From the NCBI GenBank assembly GCA_018806915.1, contig JAGKQI010000105.1, positions 620,001 through 684,000 of the forward strand: a DNA stretch of 64,000 bases, in the 5' to 3' direction. The position numbers and the translations under genes were made by a program. Positions 11,413-23,350 of this stretch are shown in pieces. The DNA is from Phytophthora colocasiae. Taxonomy: Eukaryota > Oomycota > Peronosporomycetes > Peronosporales > Peronosporaceae. Every line of letters begins with the position of its first letter. Position 1 is the first letter of the stretch. The notes beneath the pieces were generated by a model. That model did no database searches and was not told the origin of the DNA. It saw nothing but the letters and a program-made list of their open reading frames with translations.

Positions 11413-12411
11413 CGCGTTGTTGTGAGGTGAAGGTTGTGAAACTCGCGATGAAAGTGCGAGGGCGGATGAGGAATTGAAAATGACAATCTAATGGCAGAAG
11501 TACGACTTCGAGTTGTTGTATCAGGTGGATCTGTCCGCCGCCGTCGGAAAGGGTCCGAAGCTACTGTACCGTGTGGTCTGTGGTTTGCGGCAAACTTTGC
11601 CGGGTTAGCCTCCCTGTTCTTTTAGATCGACCTCACAGCCTTTATACCGAGAATCCGTCGTCGGCAAAGCAACAAGCTCGTCAGTTTTTGCCGACGGCGG
11701 ACTTTAGTTTGTGGAGGAAATCCTACAAGTCTTCGTCAGACGATGCTGTCGTCGAAGGAGCTGCTGTACCATGTACATGTGTACGTGCTCCGATTTTCTT
11801 GTGAATGTCTACCGAGTACTTACTCGATCCATTTCTCCGACGGCGGAATTGGTCCGCCACAAACAACTTCAACAAGGACGCGCAGTACTGTACACGTAAG
11901 CTTACATGTACAGCATCTTTCATAGGTATCTGTGAATACAGTGAGCTTGAAAATCAGAGACAAACAAATAGTCAAGACGAACGGACTGGTATTGGACGCA
12001 ATTGTTGAAGCAACAAGAGCCATGATAGCGCGAGCTGCAGCTATGGAAACTGGATGATTCGCTAACACCTTACCAAGTGTGGACAGCGATCTTCTCAAGC
12101 GGAGGGATCTTGTACACGGAGTCATAATTTAAGAGTACATACACCAGAAGTTTGCATGTCAGACGTTCTGCAACTTACTGCACTCAAATCAACATTTAAC
12201 GTCGATGGTCTCGATGCTTGACGCGCTGTTGAAAAATGACTGAGGTACCACAACTTGAAAGACCAAACCATTTCGGAGAGGCTGCTGAGCTTCACTTAGC
12301 GAAGGTTGGTTACGATTCCGTCGAGGTGCAGAAGGAGGCGACTAAAATCGCAGAGGCCCCGGTGAATAGGATGTGACCGTGGTCTTGACAATGAATGTAC
12401 CAAGACCGACA
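11413..12411. other. Intergenic, no confident gene
   Basis: One kilobase upstream of the CobW gene. Short ORFs occur on both strands, but none has a recognisable domain, signal or consistent exon structure. Confidence 0.4.
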
Positions 12412-12712
12412 CGTATTTGGGTCGGGTCAGGACTTTTGGTCGGACGAAGATACCTTGAAGCGATGAAAGCTTTAGATACAGAAAACGCAGGTCATCTTAC
12501 TGGTGTGCTAACAGCATGATCCGGTTCGGCTATTCTTACTGGCAAGTAAAAGAAAACCACCTTCGCGACTTCCTTAACAACCAGAGACAACGCCAAGGAA
12601 GTCACGTGTCTAGCTAGGTTAAACGTATCGGCGTTGCCATAGCTGAGCTTGCTGGCTCAAGTATTTCAAGGTATCTTCGTCCGACCAAAACTCCCGACCC
12701 GACCCAAATACG
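12412..12712. mobile_element. Foldback/MITE-like element with 48-bp terminal inverted repeats
   Basis: Positions 12412-12459 and 12665-12712 are near-perfect reverse complements (only a few mismatches over 48 bp), enclosing a 205-bp non-coding core. Each arm contains TTTGGGTCGGG at the outer end and GGTCGGACGAAGATACC at the inner end. This architecture suggests a short non-autonomous DNA transposon or foldback element. I could not identify an unambiguous target-site duplication, so the outer boundary is approximate. Confidence 0.6.
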
Positions 12713-12956
12713 ACCCCCCAAAAAAGTCTACCGACACGGACCCATGCGAATCATACCCATTGTGATGGCTCGGTAGTTCTCCAGATTTGAGCAATTCTAC
12801 GTGTACCTGGGTGTTCGTCACAGAGAATATGTGCAATAGCTCATTGGGTTTGTCGAGGCACCAAGCACTGCGAACGCTATAGCTACAGAGAAAAATGTTA
12901 CAGAATCTTTACCCTCCTCATTTCCAGATATTAATCTACCCATGATACTGCACCAT

Positions 12957-14111
12957 TTACTGCAGTACGGCGATTTTGGCGTCCGGGGTGAAGTCCTGGC
13001 CCTCCGAGTCGTCGTAGTCGTTCGTGATGAAAGAAGTCGAGTATCCCACGAGCGTCAGGATACAGGCAAGCTGGGCAGCGGCGCGCATTTGACTTGTGCC
13101 GAATGTCTTCTCTGAAATTCACCAATACGAGAAACCTAGAATTAGCGAGACCTTCCTGGACACGGGTAGCTGAAAATGCACGTACCATCGTCGTAAAGCG
13201 TGGTGGACGTCGAGTTGAGACGCATGGTAACCTCACAGTAGGTCTCTCCAAGACCCTTATCGATGCAGTCGTCAATGGAGAGGCGCTGCGACTGAGGTGC
13301 CACTGAAGTTCCAATGGGCATGTAGATGAGGAACGCTACGAAAAACAGTGCAAAGAAGAAGACCTGGATAGTCAACGTCTTCTTCCTCCTTTGCATTTTG
13401 GCCCCTGCAGTAGAGCACGCGTTCTCCAAGTCTGTCTGCAGACCAGTCAACATCTTGTACAGCTTGTAGCTCACAATGGTCTGCAAAGTAAGAAAAAAAT
13501 GTTAGAGTGAAAAGTATTCCTACAGTAAAATGAGGTCCTCGTACGTTAAGGAGAACAGCGATAGCCTCAAGATAGAAGAACCACTCGGCACCTGCAGCGT
13601 GCAGCTCCGAGTGCTTGGATGTGTCGAAGAAAGCCTGTCAAAGCAGAGCGGATGGTCAGCGTCGGAACGTTTTCAAGGTCCTCCAAAAAGAAGCGTACCA
13701 GAACAGGGAGACCTGGGTTGGCAAGGACACCTGCAACGAAGCTGACGAGGGAAATGGCGCGGAAAACCATAGCGTCTTCAGGCAGCGCCGACACGTGGTA
13801 ACGCCAGTTGAACGTCCAAGTGGCGACGAGCAGCAGTGCGACTAGTGTGAGACCCGTTGCGAAGACGTAATAGGCCGGGTAATCTACGTATTAAAGCACA
13901 ACTTGGTCAGCATAGAACACAACATCCAAGACCAATGCGAGTGGGTCTTACCTCGCCCCATGTCCGAGAGGAAGGGCCATGTGAGTCCGCTGACCCAAAT
14001 GTGATTCGCCTTGACGATAATGACACAGGTTACCATCGTCACGAGGACGCAGAGTGACGCGCCGAGCGGACAAGCCGTGCGGAGGAAGCGAATTAGCTGC
14101 GGCGAGTCCAT
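12957..14111 (-). CDS. Frag1/DRAM/Sfk1-family multi-pass membrane protein (5 exons)
   Basis: Exons on the minus strand: 13952-14111, 13699-13883, 13545-13634, 13186-13480 and 12957-13111. The four introns are 64-74 bp with GT/AG borders, and the phases join to 294 residues. The protein has about six hydrophobic segments. Motifs typical of the Frag1/DRAM group are the early WVSGLTWPFLSDMGR followed by a pair of tyrosines and a helix, and the later FFDTSKHSELHAAGAEWFF block. Characterised members include DRAM (lysosomal, autophagy), TMEM150, and PGAP2/FRAG1 or CWH43 (GPI-anchor remodelling). Which of these roles applies cannot be read from the sequence. The C-terminus is short, acidic and predicted soluble. 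Confidence 0.75.
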
Positions 14112-14934
14112 GGCTTAAGTGGGCGATTGATAACTGGCACTGGTACGTAGTACAGATGTACTAGCGGAGCCCACCGCACCATTTTGACAGGTTGCGCTGA
14201 ACTTGAACCGAATACCTCCCTGAAGTGATCGCTTGTGTGTTGAACTCGACCCGGTTATGCGGTTTCCTTGACAGAACCAGGCAGCTATGAACGCGAGTGA
14301 GCTTTGCATCGAAAAATGCCCAAACATGTGTGCTGGCCGAAGCCGGTAGTCTGGTGAAGTTTTTCAGCCCCATTTTCAACGAAGACAAGAGTTGCAGGTA
14401 CATGTAGTTGAGCTGCGTTTAGCTGCTTTGGCTGCACGGCATCTAGGTTTGAACCGGAATGGCAAATACTTAATGAGATCCCAGATCGGTGGATAGTGCT
14501 AATTCGGTGAGAATTTCACCACGCATATGTTCATGTTTATGGGCACTCGCAGAAGAACGGAAGCGGGCTACCGACTCAACGAACGCGAGGGGATACGGTG
14601 CTTGTAGCCTGCAGACGTTTATCCAGTTCGCACCGTATCGCCAACGATTAAAAGCGGCTACATTGCCACCGTTCGTGAGCCACCGTTCGTGAGCCACCGT
14701 TCGAGTCAAGCTACCTACCACCATTCGAATGAGAAGTTACAGGAAGAGCTCCATATTCAGGATGGATGTCATGGCTGTTGAGTGCTACTCACGTTGCGAA
14801 ATACCATGTGATTTATTAAATGTAGAGTTGATCAGATTGTTTCACCCCACCACCACCAGTCCCACTCTTCCTTTACCTCCTGGTACGCGACGGTTTAGCT
14901 AAAACAGACCTTGGTTTAGCTAATTTGCCCCCCC
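14112..14934. other. Divergent intergenic region
   Basis: This 823-bp stretch lies between two divergent genes. Apart from a short tandem repeat at 14665-14704 I see no coding signal. Confidence 0.4.
14665..14704. repeat. 14-bp tandem repeat, about 2.9 copies
   Basis: The unit GCCACCGTTCGTGA is repeated twice exactly and then partly a third time. Confidence 0.85.
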
Positions 14935-16992
14935 ATGTTGCGCTCGCTGCGCCGCGTGTGGCTCGGCAGTCGCGGCCTTGACGCTCCTCTGCGCCGTCTC
15001 AAGCCCGTGACCAGTGCTCTATCGTCCAGCAAGACGTCAGAGGAAGCCAAGACCGCCGCCAGCCTCACGAACGAGCAGCGGTTAGGCGACGTCGTCTGGA
15101 AGCCCGAGCAGGAGTTTCCTGGCCGCTCCGTGATCGATCGCCATGCTATGACGTTGGACAGGGAGCTGCAGATATTGCGTCGCATTGCGCGGGTGTCTTG
15201 GCACAGTATCGCACAGCCTGCAAGACTGGCACTTCTGGGTGTGTGTTCCAGTGGCGTGCTGGGACTTTCAGCCTACGAAGCGTATTTAGTGCTAGATCCA
15301 GCGCAGCCTACGACGTTCGACTCGGTGTTGTTCATGTACAAATACGCAACACACAACTTCCTGGCCAGTTGCATATGGGAGACGCGAGCACCGGAGCTGG
15401 TGGCTCAAGCTCTCGATCTGGATCCGAGACAAATGCTGCGCGTGTTCCACCCGGCGACCTCAAGTACCGATGCAGCTTTACAGCTGAGAATAATGAGCGT
15501 GTTCACCGCTAGAGCAATGTTGGCAGGGTTTATGGTCGTGACTCAGCTGCTGAATATCGTCCGAGCGAGTGGGAAAGCGGCGTTGGGGTACTCGGAGAGT
15601 GTGTATAAAGGTCTTGAACCTCCTCTAAACGGTGTGGAAGAACGCATCATCCGACTGGCAGGGAAAGGGAGCGATGTCACGGAGGTGTCAATGGCTCGGT
15701 ATGGAGCACATATCTTACCTGTGTTCGAAGACCCGGAGCAGCATCATCATCTCGTGGCGCTGTGGTCATTGCGAGGTCGAGTGCCGTGCATTTGGCGAGT
15801 CCCCAAGGGCCAGTACGGCTTTCGTCATTCCTGGACGGGCCTGCATATTGATGAGTCATTTTTGTTGCGTACAACTACAGGCAAGTACATATTGTGCATC
15901 GAGGCTGACGCTACTCTGAAGGACAGAGCGTTTGAGCTGCACGTGATGCCTAAGGCTCCGTTGCCGAAGGATGAGGAGCTATCGATTGAAGAGGCATCCC
16001 AAGCGTATCGACTCGTAGAGAGGCAGGCAGCACTGGCGCTTCAACGACCATTTCGCAGTCTTTGTGTGCTGTTGGGAGACTCGCGTGAGCTGTGTGATCT
16101 CGGTGGCGAGTCGTTCGTTACGCTGCGAGAGAGAACCCGTCTTAAGCAGGAGGTGAATGTGCTCATCGACTCGAAAGCTCCTTTGCTTCTGGAGGTACTG
16201 AAATGGTGCGGGCGCTTTGTGGACGACCGGAAGACGCTTGTGTTGGATGTGACGCCGCACAACTTCGTGCCATTGAAACTCTTTCTCGAGCACCACGGAT
16301 ATGCTGTCCTCACTCCGGCAGAGGCAGTGGATTTTGAAGAACGTGAACGAGCTTTGATCGCTGCAGAAGCCAAGGCAAAATCTGAGGCAGAGGAGCAGGA
16401 GGAACGACATCGACAAGAGCTGGAGGAGCAAGAACTTGCGTTGTCGACAGCTTTGTGGGTTAAAGGCAAGCAAGGCGACCCGCTTCTTGATACAAATGGA
16501 AAGAAGCAGGATAAAACAGCAGCACAAACCGATGTGAGCGAGAAACCTGCGATAAAGGACAAAGACAAAGAGGCAAAGACAAATGGGAAGAGCGATGAGG
16601 CACCTGCTGCGAGAAGGGGTAAAAAGCCTGAAAAGCTTCCTCGACTGCTGTATTATCCGACAACCACTGCCACCATCAACGCTGTGCATGCAACGTTGAC
16701 TTCTGGGGATGGTCTATCGGATCCTCGACGTTGTTGCGTGTTGATCAATGAACCTTTCGGTCTGGAACACTTGGATGAGCTAGCGGAAGATGCAGGCGAG
16801 AAATTTCACCCTGTTTGTGCTGCCGAGATCTACGACGACTATTTCCGCCAGGTGCGGATCTGGACGCGTATGGGCCATTCCGCTGCTGTAATTCAGCGCG
16901 AACTGGATCAGCGGTTCGAGCCTGTGTACGATGTCCTGGATGCCATTGCGGCATTGAATCAAGTAACGTTAAACTCAAATTCTAAACAGTAA
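14935..16992 (+). CDS. Unknown protein, probable mitochondrial membrane protein
   Basis: A single-exon 685-residue ORF that I do not recognise. The first 30 residues are rich in Arg, Leu and Ser and lack acidic residues (MLRSLRRVWLGSRGLD), which resembles a mitochondrial targeting peptide. Two hydrophobic segments lie near residues 95-120 and 185-205. The central part has a mixed alpha/beta character with LCVLLGDSRELCDLGG, and residues 460-570 form a Glu/Lys-rich, probably coiled-coil or disordered stretch. The last 110 residues resume a globular composition. It converges with the next gene with only 80 bp between stops. Localisation and function are inference. Confidence 0.7.
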   Translation: MLRSLRRVWLGSRGLDAPLRRLKPVTSALSSSKTSEEAKTAASLTNEQRLGDVVWKPEQEFPGRSVIDRHAMTLDRELQILRRIARVSWHSIAQPARLALLGVCSSGVLGLSAYEAYLVLDPAQPTTFDSVLFMYKYATHNFLASCIWETRAPELVAQALDLDPRQMLRVFHPATSSTDAALQLRIMSVFTARAMLAGFMVVTQLLNIVRASGKAALGYSESVYKGLEPPLNGVEERIIRLAGKGSDVTEVSMARYGAHILPVFEDPEQHHHLVALWSLRGRVPCIWRVPKGQYGFRHSWTGLHIDESFLLRTTTGKYILCIEADATLKDRAFELHVMPKAPLPKDEELSIEEASQAYRLVERQAALALQRPFRSLCVLLGDSRELCDLGGESFVTLRERTRLKQEVNVLIDSKAPLLLEVLKWCGRFVDDRKTLVLDVTPHNFVPLKLFLEHHGYAVLTPAEAVDFEERERALIAAEAKAKSEAEEQEERHRQELEEQELALSTALWVKGKQGDPLLDTNGKKQDKTAAQTDVSEKPAIKDKDKEAKTNGKSDEAPAARRGKKPEKLPRLLYYPTTTATINAVHATLTSGDGLSDPRRCCVLINEPFGLEHLDELAEDAGEKFHPVCAAEIYDDYFRQVRIWTRMGHSAAVIQRELDQRFEPVYDVLDAIAALNQVTLNSNSKQ

Positions 16993-17072
16993 CGAAATGC
17001 AAGGTAGAAATGATGAACTGAGGGGTAGATTCACGTCGATAATAATAAACGAAAGTATGCTGCAAATGCTTC

Positions 17073-18584
17073 TCAAGCTAAGACATTACGGCTGAGCATG
17101 TAGGCCGCCAACAGCAGGAGCAAACCCACACCGTAGACAAGCATTCTAGCGATAATTCGACAAGCCATGACGTCTGCAGGCTGCAGGTCTCCGTGCTTGA
17201 TATGGCGCTGGGCTAGAACTGCTGCCATCTCACGGGCTTGACGCTCAGGCAGCTCTCGCTGCTCCATCACGGCTTCTGCGTGAGTGTAGCGGCGACGAAG
17301 AGCCTCTCGCAGAGGTTCTTCGTGCCACTCCGGGAGCAGTACAGGAATCGGAGATGGCATCTCTTCACCTCCATTGATAGCTTCATCGGTTTTCTCTTCC
17401 TCTTCCTCTTCGTCGTTACCGAATGCGTGGGCAATACCAGCGTCAGCAATGCCTGAGTCTAGGTGGTCCTCTGCTAGTTCAGGCACCACTAAACTAGCCA
17501 CATACTCGGCCTCTTCTCGCCGACGCTGCGTTTCCACACGTTCTTTTTCTTCTTCGTCGGCCGCGATGACGTCAAGTACTCGCTGGATCTCGCTGAGCAT
17601 CGACGGGTCGACCCCCATCTTCAGCAGCACCTCCTTCTCAATGCGAGCAGAGCGATAGCCGTTGTTTTTCTCTGCAGGCGATGAAATTGACACCCGTCGC
17701 TGTGGTCCCGGTCGAATTGGAGATGACGATGGCATAGGCCCATCCACAGAAGCATGGGACGCGTACATCCCTGTCATGGGCGTTCCAGGAGCTGACGACA
17801 GCATTGACTCCGTGTCAAAACTCCACCGCGTGTCAGCCATTGAGGACGTGGGGGAGTACGGTTGTTTCTCATCCATTTCTCGATCGGTTTGCACCTCGTT
17901 GTGTAATTCCTGTTCTTCCTCTTGCTTCACCTTTACGTCTTCATCCTGTTGATGTCGCCTCTCCTCACTCTCCAGGGTGTGCAACAAGTTCGTGGCCAAC
18001 TCAGCCAGGAAGATGGAGGCTTCAGGTGACGCAGCCATTTCACTGGCACTAGTAAGGCATTCTCCAGTGCTGGAGATAATGCGACGTCCGTCATCACTAG
18101 CGAAAAAGTCCACGACGGACTGCAGCGTCTGAAACACCTGCTGTGTGGCTGCCTTGGTCTCGGGCGTGTTGAGAGCCTGAGCCACTTTAGCCACTGTAGC
18201 CACACTGTTGAGCACCACGTCACGACCGCTTCGAGAGCTGGCAGCACGCACGAAATCCTCTTGGAGCTGCTTGGTGCTGGCTCCAAGCTGCTGACCACGT
18301 TCAGCACCGAAAACGCCCAGCGCATTGGCCAAAGCAGTGGCCAACAGCCGCGTGAGATCTCGCGCGCGTTGCGGCGTGAGCATCTTGAGGCGGTCCCATA
18401 GCAGGAAGCTCAACACAGTCGGGTTAACCACAGACTCGGCCAGTCGAGAGGCCACAGGGTTCACCACCGACTCGTCCACTTTGGTCGTCGCCCACCTGAT
18501 CATATTTAAGAGATAATTAGATAAAAGAAAGGCAGAAGGGGAATTGACCTATAGAGCAGCGTACCGAACGGCGTCCACGATCAT
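17073..18584 (-). CDS. Unknown tail-anchored protein (2 exons)
   Basis: The best model joins a 20-bp first exon (18565-18584) through a 69-bp GT/AG intron to 17073-18495. This gives a start MIVDAVRWATTKVDES. An alternative ATG at 18503 reads into the same frame without splicing, so the N-terminus is uncertain by a few residues. The N-terminal 190 residues are helical and Ala/Leu/Val-rich, the middle is acidic and low-complexity, and the C-terminus ends in a single hydrophobic helix (MLVYGVGLLLLLAAYML) followed by SRNVLA. That is the layout of a tail-anchored membrane protein facing the cytosol. No known domain recognised. Confidence 0.7.
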
Positions 18585-18812
18585 TCTCGACCCTGAGAGC
18601 TTTTACCTTGGGTAATAATTGAACGACCGTTCGAAAAATTAATGCCCCGTTTTTGTTGGATACGAGAAGCAATCTACAATATCACTGATTGGCAAATGAT
18701 CTAGGACCTCGTGTAGCTTAACCTACAGATACATGTCTACAGGTTAGTGGCTGACACATGTTTTTCTCAATTCTTTTTTATAATATTTTTTTCAAGGCTT
18801 TAAGAAATAAAG

Positions 18813-19579
18813 ATGGCTACTAGGGGCGTTAACGGAGCGGCAAGCGGGACGCTGAACGAGCGCTTCATCAAGTGCGAAGGATGCCGCGTAAACGTGCCCA
18901 AGGAGGATATGTTAGCATTGGGGAAATGCACGGTCTGCGGACGAGTTTACGAGCCAGTGGTGACAGAAGATGGCAGAGGGATCGAGGTGGCCACAGTCGC
19001 ATTCGACGGGACGGGGGTGGCTCCTGCGGTGACATCAGAGAGTAAACCAAAGAGGAAGCGCTGGGCTGTGCTTACATCAAAGAGAGGAAAGACCTACTAC
19101 CACAATACGGAAACTGGAGAAGACCGATGGGATAAACCTGCGGATCTGGAAGCTGATGCGGCTGAAGACGCCTTTGGTACGACGACTGCAACGCTGACGA
19201 AAGTGTGTTCACATGAATTTACTCATGTTTTAATGTTGTTATTATTGCTGGTGTAGTGCCGTTCAAGAACGATGCTGTGAAAAAGGCGGTTCTGCGAGAA
19301 CAAATGAAACTGGAAGCGACCAAGATGGGCGTGCCAATGGAGATGGTCGCAGTGCAGCAGGAACAATTGCAACAGGAGGACGAAGCTGACGATCCGTTCT
19401 CTAAAATGGTGGGCAAGCCCAAAAGAACGGGTCCACCGCCAGTGCAAGCGAGTAGCCCCAAGCAGAAATCTACAGCGACACATTCAGCAAAGGTTGAAGA
19501 GGAGGAAGAGAACGAAGAAGAGGAAAGAGAGCAACAGCCACAGGAAGAGAAGAACGGAGGCTCCTGCACCATCATGTGA
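18813..19579 (+). CDS. WW-domain protein with C-terminal CaaX box (2 exons)
   Basis: Exons 18813-19176 and 19257-19579 join across an 80-bp GT...TAG intron to give 228 residues. Residues 20-50 hold two CxxC pairs (KCEGCR and KCTVCGR), suggesting a small zinc-binding module. A single WW domain follows (KRWAVLTSKRGKTYYHNTETGE...DRWDKP, near residues 85-115), which in general binds Pro-rich ligands. The second exon is Gln/Glu-rich and ends in CTIM, a canonical CaaX box. Prenylation and membrane attachment are inferred from that. I do not recognise a named orthologue. Confidence 0.8.
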
Positions 19580-19795
19580 ACGTTTTACATTGTGGACAGA
19601 TCGTCCACCTTGCCTTCAACTGGCGATATAAGTGTAATTCTTTATTTTCACCCAATCAAATGTCAGTCCAGCCAATCGTTCGATTGCGATAAGAAGGTTG
19701 CGTTACTCCATCTTCAGCGTCGACTCGGAGCCGCGCTTCTTGCGTAGAATATCTCGGTCCAGACCGCTGTCTACGAAGGCACGAGCGTCGCTGTT

Positions 19796-19812
19796 TCATC
19801 TCCAATTAATTT
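19796..19812 (+). promoter_or_regulatory. Possible oomycete initiator-like element upstream of Beclin
   Basis: TCATCTCCAATTAATTT lies about 65-80 bp before the Beclin ATG. It resembles, with one base fewer in the spacer, the oomycete initiator consensus (a TCATT core followed by CAWTTT). This is a weak match based on position and pattern only. Confidence 0.3.
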
Positions 19813-19875
19813 CCTTCATTTAGCCGTCAGTTTGGGGCTCAACTGAGCTCTGCAGCCCGAGAAAAGTCCGTTCCA

Positions 19876-21890
19876 ATGAGCAACAATGGCTCTCTACAGC
19901 CTCCTCTGATTATAACAGCGTTACCGCGACCTCCAGCCACCACAGGAGCCCTCAGCGCAGCATCAGCCTCTTACTTGTCGCCAGCTCCTTCCTCAGCCAG
20001 CGCGTCGTTCTCGCCATACTCCAAAAGCCCTGCTCCAAGTGGTAGACGTGTCGCCATGGAGGGCAAAAGCCTGTTTACGTGTCACCAGTGCGGCGCGCTG
20101 CTTAAATTCCAGTACAACCCCGTGTCGATAGAGGAGAAGATCATGAAGCTTCGACCTGTAGCCTATGAGCACCAGAAGGAGGTCTGCCAACAACGAGACA
20201 GCAAAGGGGACGAAGAGGAAGATCAGATGCCAAGACTGACGGAAGGAACGGATAATGGAGAAACAACAGACGCTGACGACGAAGAAGAAGCGGTGCAGGC
20301 AGCCAGGAATTCTCTGAGCCAGCAACAACAGCAGAAAACTCCTGCAGTCGTCCCTGAGATTGTGTGGGAGCGACAACGTTTGGACAACAGCGGGGATGTC
20401 GGTGTCTGGGTGTCTGCGGAGTTCGACCTAATGAATGGGATTGCGGCATACACAAGCTGCAATCGAGGGGATATTGGCCAAAACATTGCAGATGTGGTGC
20501 CTGGGCGACTACTAAACAAACCTCACTTGTGGATTTCCGACTGGGAAGTGGATCACTCCCTCCCGAACTCTGACGACGAAGGATGGGTCTATGCTGCGTC
20601 GTATGCAGACTTTGGCAGGATGGAAGAACCGTTAGTTTCAGGAGAAGAAGGAGCTGCACCTACGGAAGAAGATGATAGTAATAATGAAGCTGGAGAGAAG
20701 GAGCGACTGGTGCGGCGGAGACGGTTGATCCGCAAGCGCCGCATGGACGGAAGCGATCTCAGCTGGTTCCAGGAATTGCTCGACTGCAGGTGCGTTGGCG
20801 TATCTATCGCTGTGGGGTACATGATGGCATTAGCATTTACCTTTGTATGAATTATACTACAGCACACTTCTGCTGAAGAAGCGACTCCCAACCTGTCATG
20901 ATTGCGAGAAGACAGTATTATCCCGTTTTACTCAGTGCGTGGGAACACCATTCTTTTTGTTCTTCGTGTGGCTTGTACACGTGCTAATTCATTTTTTATA
21001 GGGCTCTGAACGAGCTGGAAGACGATCGCGAACAGTACGAGCAGTTTATTACTGAATTTACTTCTGTGGAGCGGGCGTCAGCACGAGGTTTAAGTGAAGA
21101 TGGCGACTACGAAGCCGACGAGTGGCATGATGATCCAGAAGTGCGAGCCCTCGAGGAGGAAGAACGAAGACTAAAAGCTGAGCTGGAAGCCATTGAAGAT
21201 GAAACCGTGCAAATGACAGCAAATCGGCGCGAGCTCTGGTCCACAGGAAAGGATCTCGAACAGTTTGTCCACGACACGTTCGCCGAGGGCGCTTTCCTGC
21301 AGCATTTGTTGGGCTTGAGCCGCGATGAGCGCCAATCTGTGAGTGTGTTTGCGGTGCACGCGTCCGACATGTTGCGTCGCCTTCAGCGCTACAACGTTTG
21401 CAACGACGTCTTTCACATCTGGCACGACGGTCTCTTCGGCACGATCAACGGACTGCGACTTGGTCGCCTGCCGTCGAAGCCTGTGGAGTGGGTGGAAATC
21501 AATGCTGCAATGGGTCAAGCTGTGCTGCTACTTGCGACGATCGCAGACCGCGCGAACTTTGAGTTTTCCCGCAACCGCCTCGTTCCACGCGGAAGCTACT
21601 CCCGCGTGGTGAATATGTACGGCAGGGAGTACAACCTCTTCAGTGATGGCGGTATGTTTCGCCGTCGCGGCTTCAACCAAGCGATGGTGCTCTTCCTTGA
21701 GTGCGTGGAGGATGCTGGACGCCGCGCTATGAAAGAGGAGCCATCGCTCAAGTTCCCGTACAAGGTGGAGCGTGGAAAGATCGGCGGTCTGCCCATTTCT
21801 CTTGGTAACGACGAGCAGTGGACTCGAGCGCTCAAGTACATGCTGACACATCTCAAGTGGCTTTTGGCGTGGATTTCGAAGCGCTACTGA
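19876..21890 (+). CDS. ATG6: Beclin-1/ATG6 autophagy protein (2 exons)
   Basis: Exons 19876-20789 and 21002-21890 join through a 212-bp intron (GT/AG, phase 2) to give 600 residues. The Ser/Pro-rich N-terminus contains a CxxC motif in TCHQCGALLKFQYN near residue 70. Exon 1 ends with HxWISDWEVDHSLPNS-like and SWFQELLDC segments, and exon 2 opens with the coiled coil LNELEDDREQYEQF. The C-terminal BARA domain is clear: YNVCNDVFHIWHDGLFGTIN, then GLRLGRLP and WVEINAAMGQAVLLL. Beclin/ATG6 is the scaffold of the class III PI3-kinase (VPS34) complexes in autophagy and endosomal sorting. It is longer than human Beclin (450) because of acidic insertions in exon 1. Confidence 0.93.
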
Positions 21891-22059
21891 ATGAATGAAC
21901 AAAGTCGGCAGGAATTCTCGCCAGGAACGTGCTCAGTAAGTAAAGCTGTCTATTTTGCGTTTTTGTTTGGCGTTTGCTTCACGACTTCAGTCGTCGCTGC
22001 CACGGAGGCGTCACATGACGTTATAGTTTTCCCCATGCGTAGATTTGCTTTAACTTGGG

Positions 22060-23350
22060 CTACAGAAGTTGCTGGATGGCCTTGTGGATGGAGTTAGCAG
22101 CGTACAACAGCTCTTCCTGCGTTGTGGAGCGGCCCACAGACAGACGCAGTGTACCCTTGGCGAACTCAGGGGCCACGTTCATGGCTGCTAGCACGTGGGA
22201 GATCGTAATGTGTTCCTCCTGGCTTTCAGGGTTCTTCTCCTTGTCGTTGCTGCTGCTCTTGTGACTGTGGCAGGCCGATCCTGCACTAGCGTAGACTCCG
22301 TCCGCCTCGATCACTGTAACAAGAGAATCAGCGCTAGTTTTAATAAAGAATGACAGATAACAACTTGTACTCACAGTCCAGGATACGCGGTGCGTTTATG
22401 TTCTCAAAGCTGATGCTGAGCGTATTAGGCAGCGAGATCTCTGGGTGGCCGTTTACCTGGTAGCTGACGTTCGTGAGACCGCAGTGCTTCTGGATCTGCT
22501 CAAGGAGGAACATCCTGCTCTCTTGCATGATAACTGCATACTCATGCAGGTTCTTCTCCACCAGCGCACAGGCCTGACCCAGCGCAGCCACCAGCGGCAC
22601 ATTCTCCGTCCCCCCACGACGTCCGTTCTCCTGCGAGGCTCCGTGAATGATTGTGTCCACCGCCGTCCCCTCTCGAAGGTACAGTGCGCCGATGCCCTTA
22701 GGCGCGTAGAGCTTGTGTCCAGCTATTGTGAGCAGGTCTACCCCGAGATCCTGAACATTCACGCGCACTTTCCCAATAGCTTGACTAGCATCCGTGTGAA
22801 CTACAATGGGAAGACGAGTGTCCTCCTCCTCCGCGAATCGTCGCACTGCTTGGGAGATCTCCGCCACAGGATTGAGAGACCCCACTTCGTTGTTCGCAAG
22901 CATAATAGACACCACACAAGTCTGTGCAGTGAGTGCATCCAGTACATCCTGTACACGGACGCAGCCAAAGCGATCCACAGGGAGATACGTCACCTGGAAG
23001 CCCTGCGTCTCGAGCCACTTGCACGTCTCCAGCACAGCCACGTGCTCTACACAGGACGTGACAATATGATTGCGGTTGCTCTCACGTTTAGCTGCCATTG
23101 CTGCGCCTTTAATTGCGTAATTGATGGACTCAGTGCCACCCGAGAGGAAGACGATCTCATTGTGGTCGGCTGCTCCCAGCATGGACGCGACTTGAGTACG
23201 CGCCGTGTTCACCGCCTGCTTGGCCGTTTGGCCCAAGTCGTAGGACGAGGAAGCGTTGCCGAATTGGGGGCCTAGGAACGGCAGCAAGGCTTGCAGCACC
23301 GCAGGCTCCACGGGCGTCGTAGCGTTATAGTCGAGATACACGCGCGTCAT
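22060..23350 (-). CDS. SCLY: Selenocysteine lyase/NifS-like class V PLP enzyme (2 exons)
   Basis: Exons 22375-23350 and 22060-22313 join across a 61-bp GT/AG intron to give 409 residues. The chosen ATG gives MTRVYLDYNATTPVEP, the usual family start; the reading frame is open further upstream but without an ATG. Visible features: the substrate/PLP region FLSGGTESINYAIKG, the VEHVAV histidine segment, HTDASQAIGK with the PLP Asp, the Schiff-base lysine in TIAGHKLYAPKGIGALYL, and the catalytic cysteine in SAGSACHS on exon 2. The C-terminus LRLSVGRSTT is typical of SCLY. The enzyme removes selenium or sulfur from selenocysteine/cysteine to give alanine; SCLY versus desulfurase specificity cannot be settled here. 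No mitochondrial presequence is evident. Confidence 0.88.
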
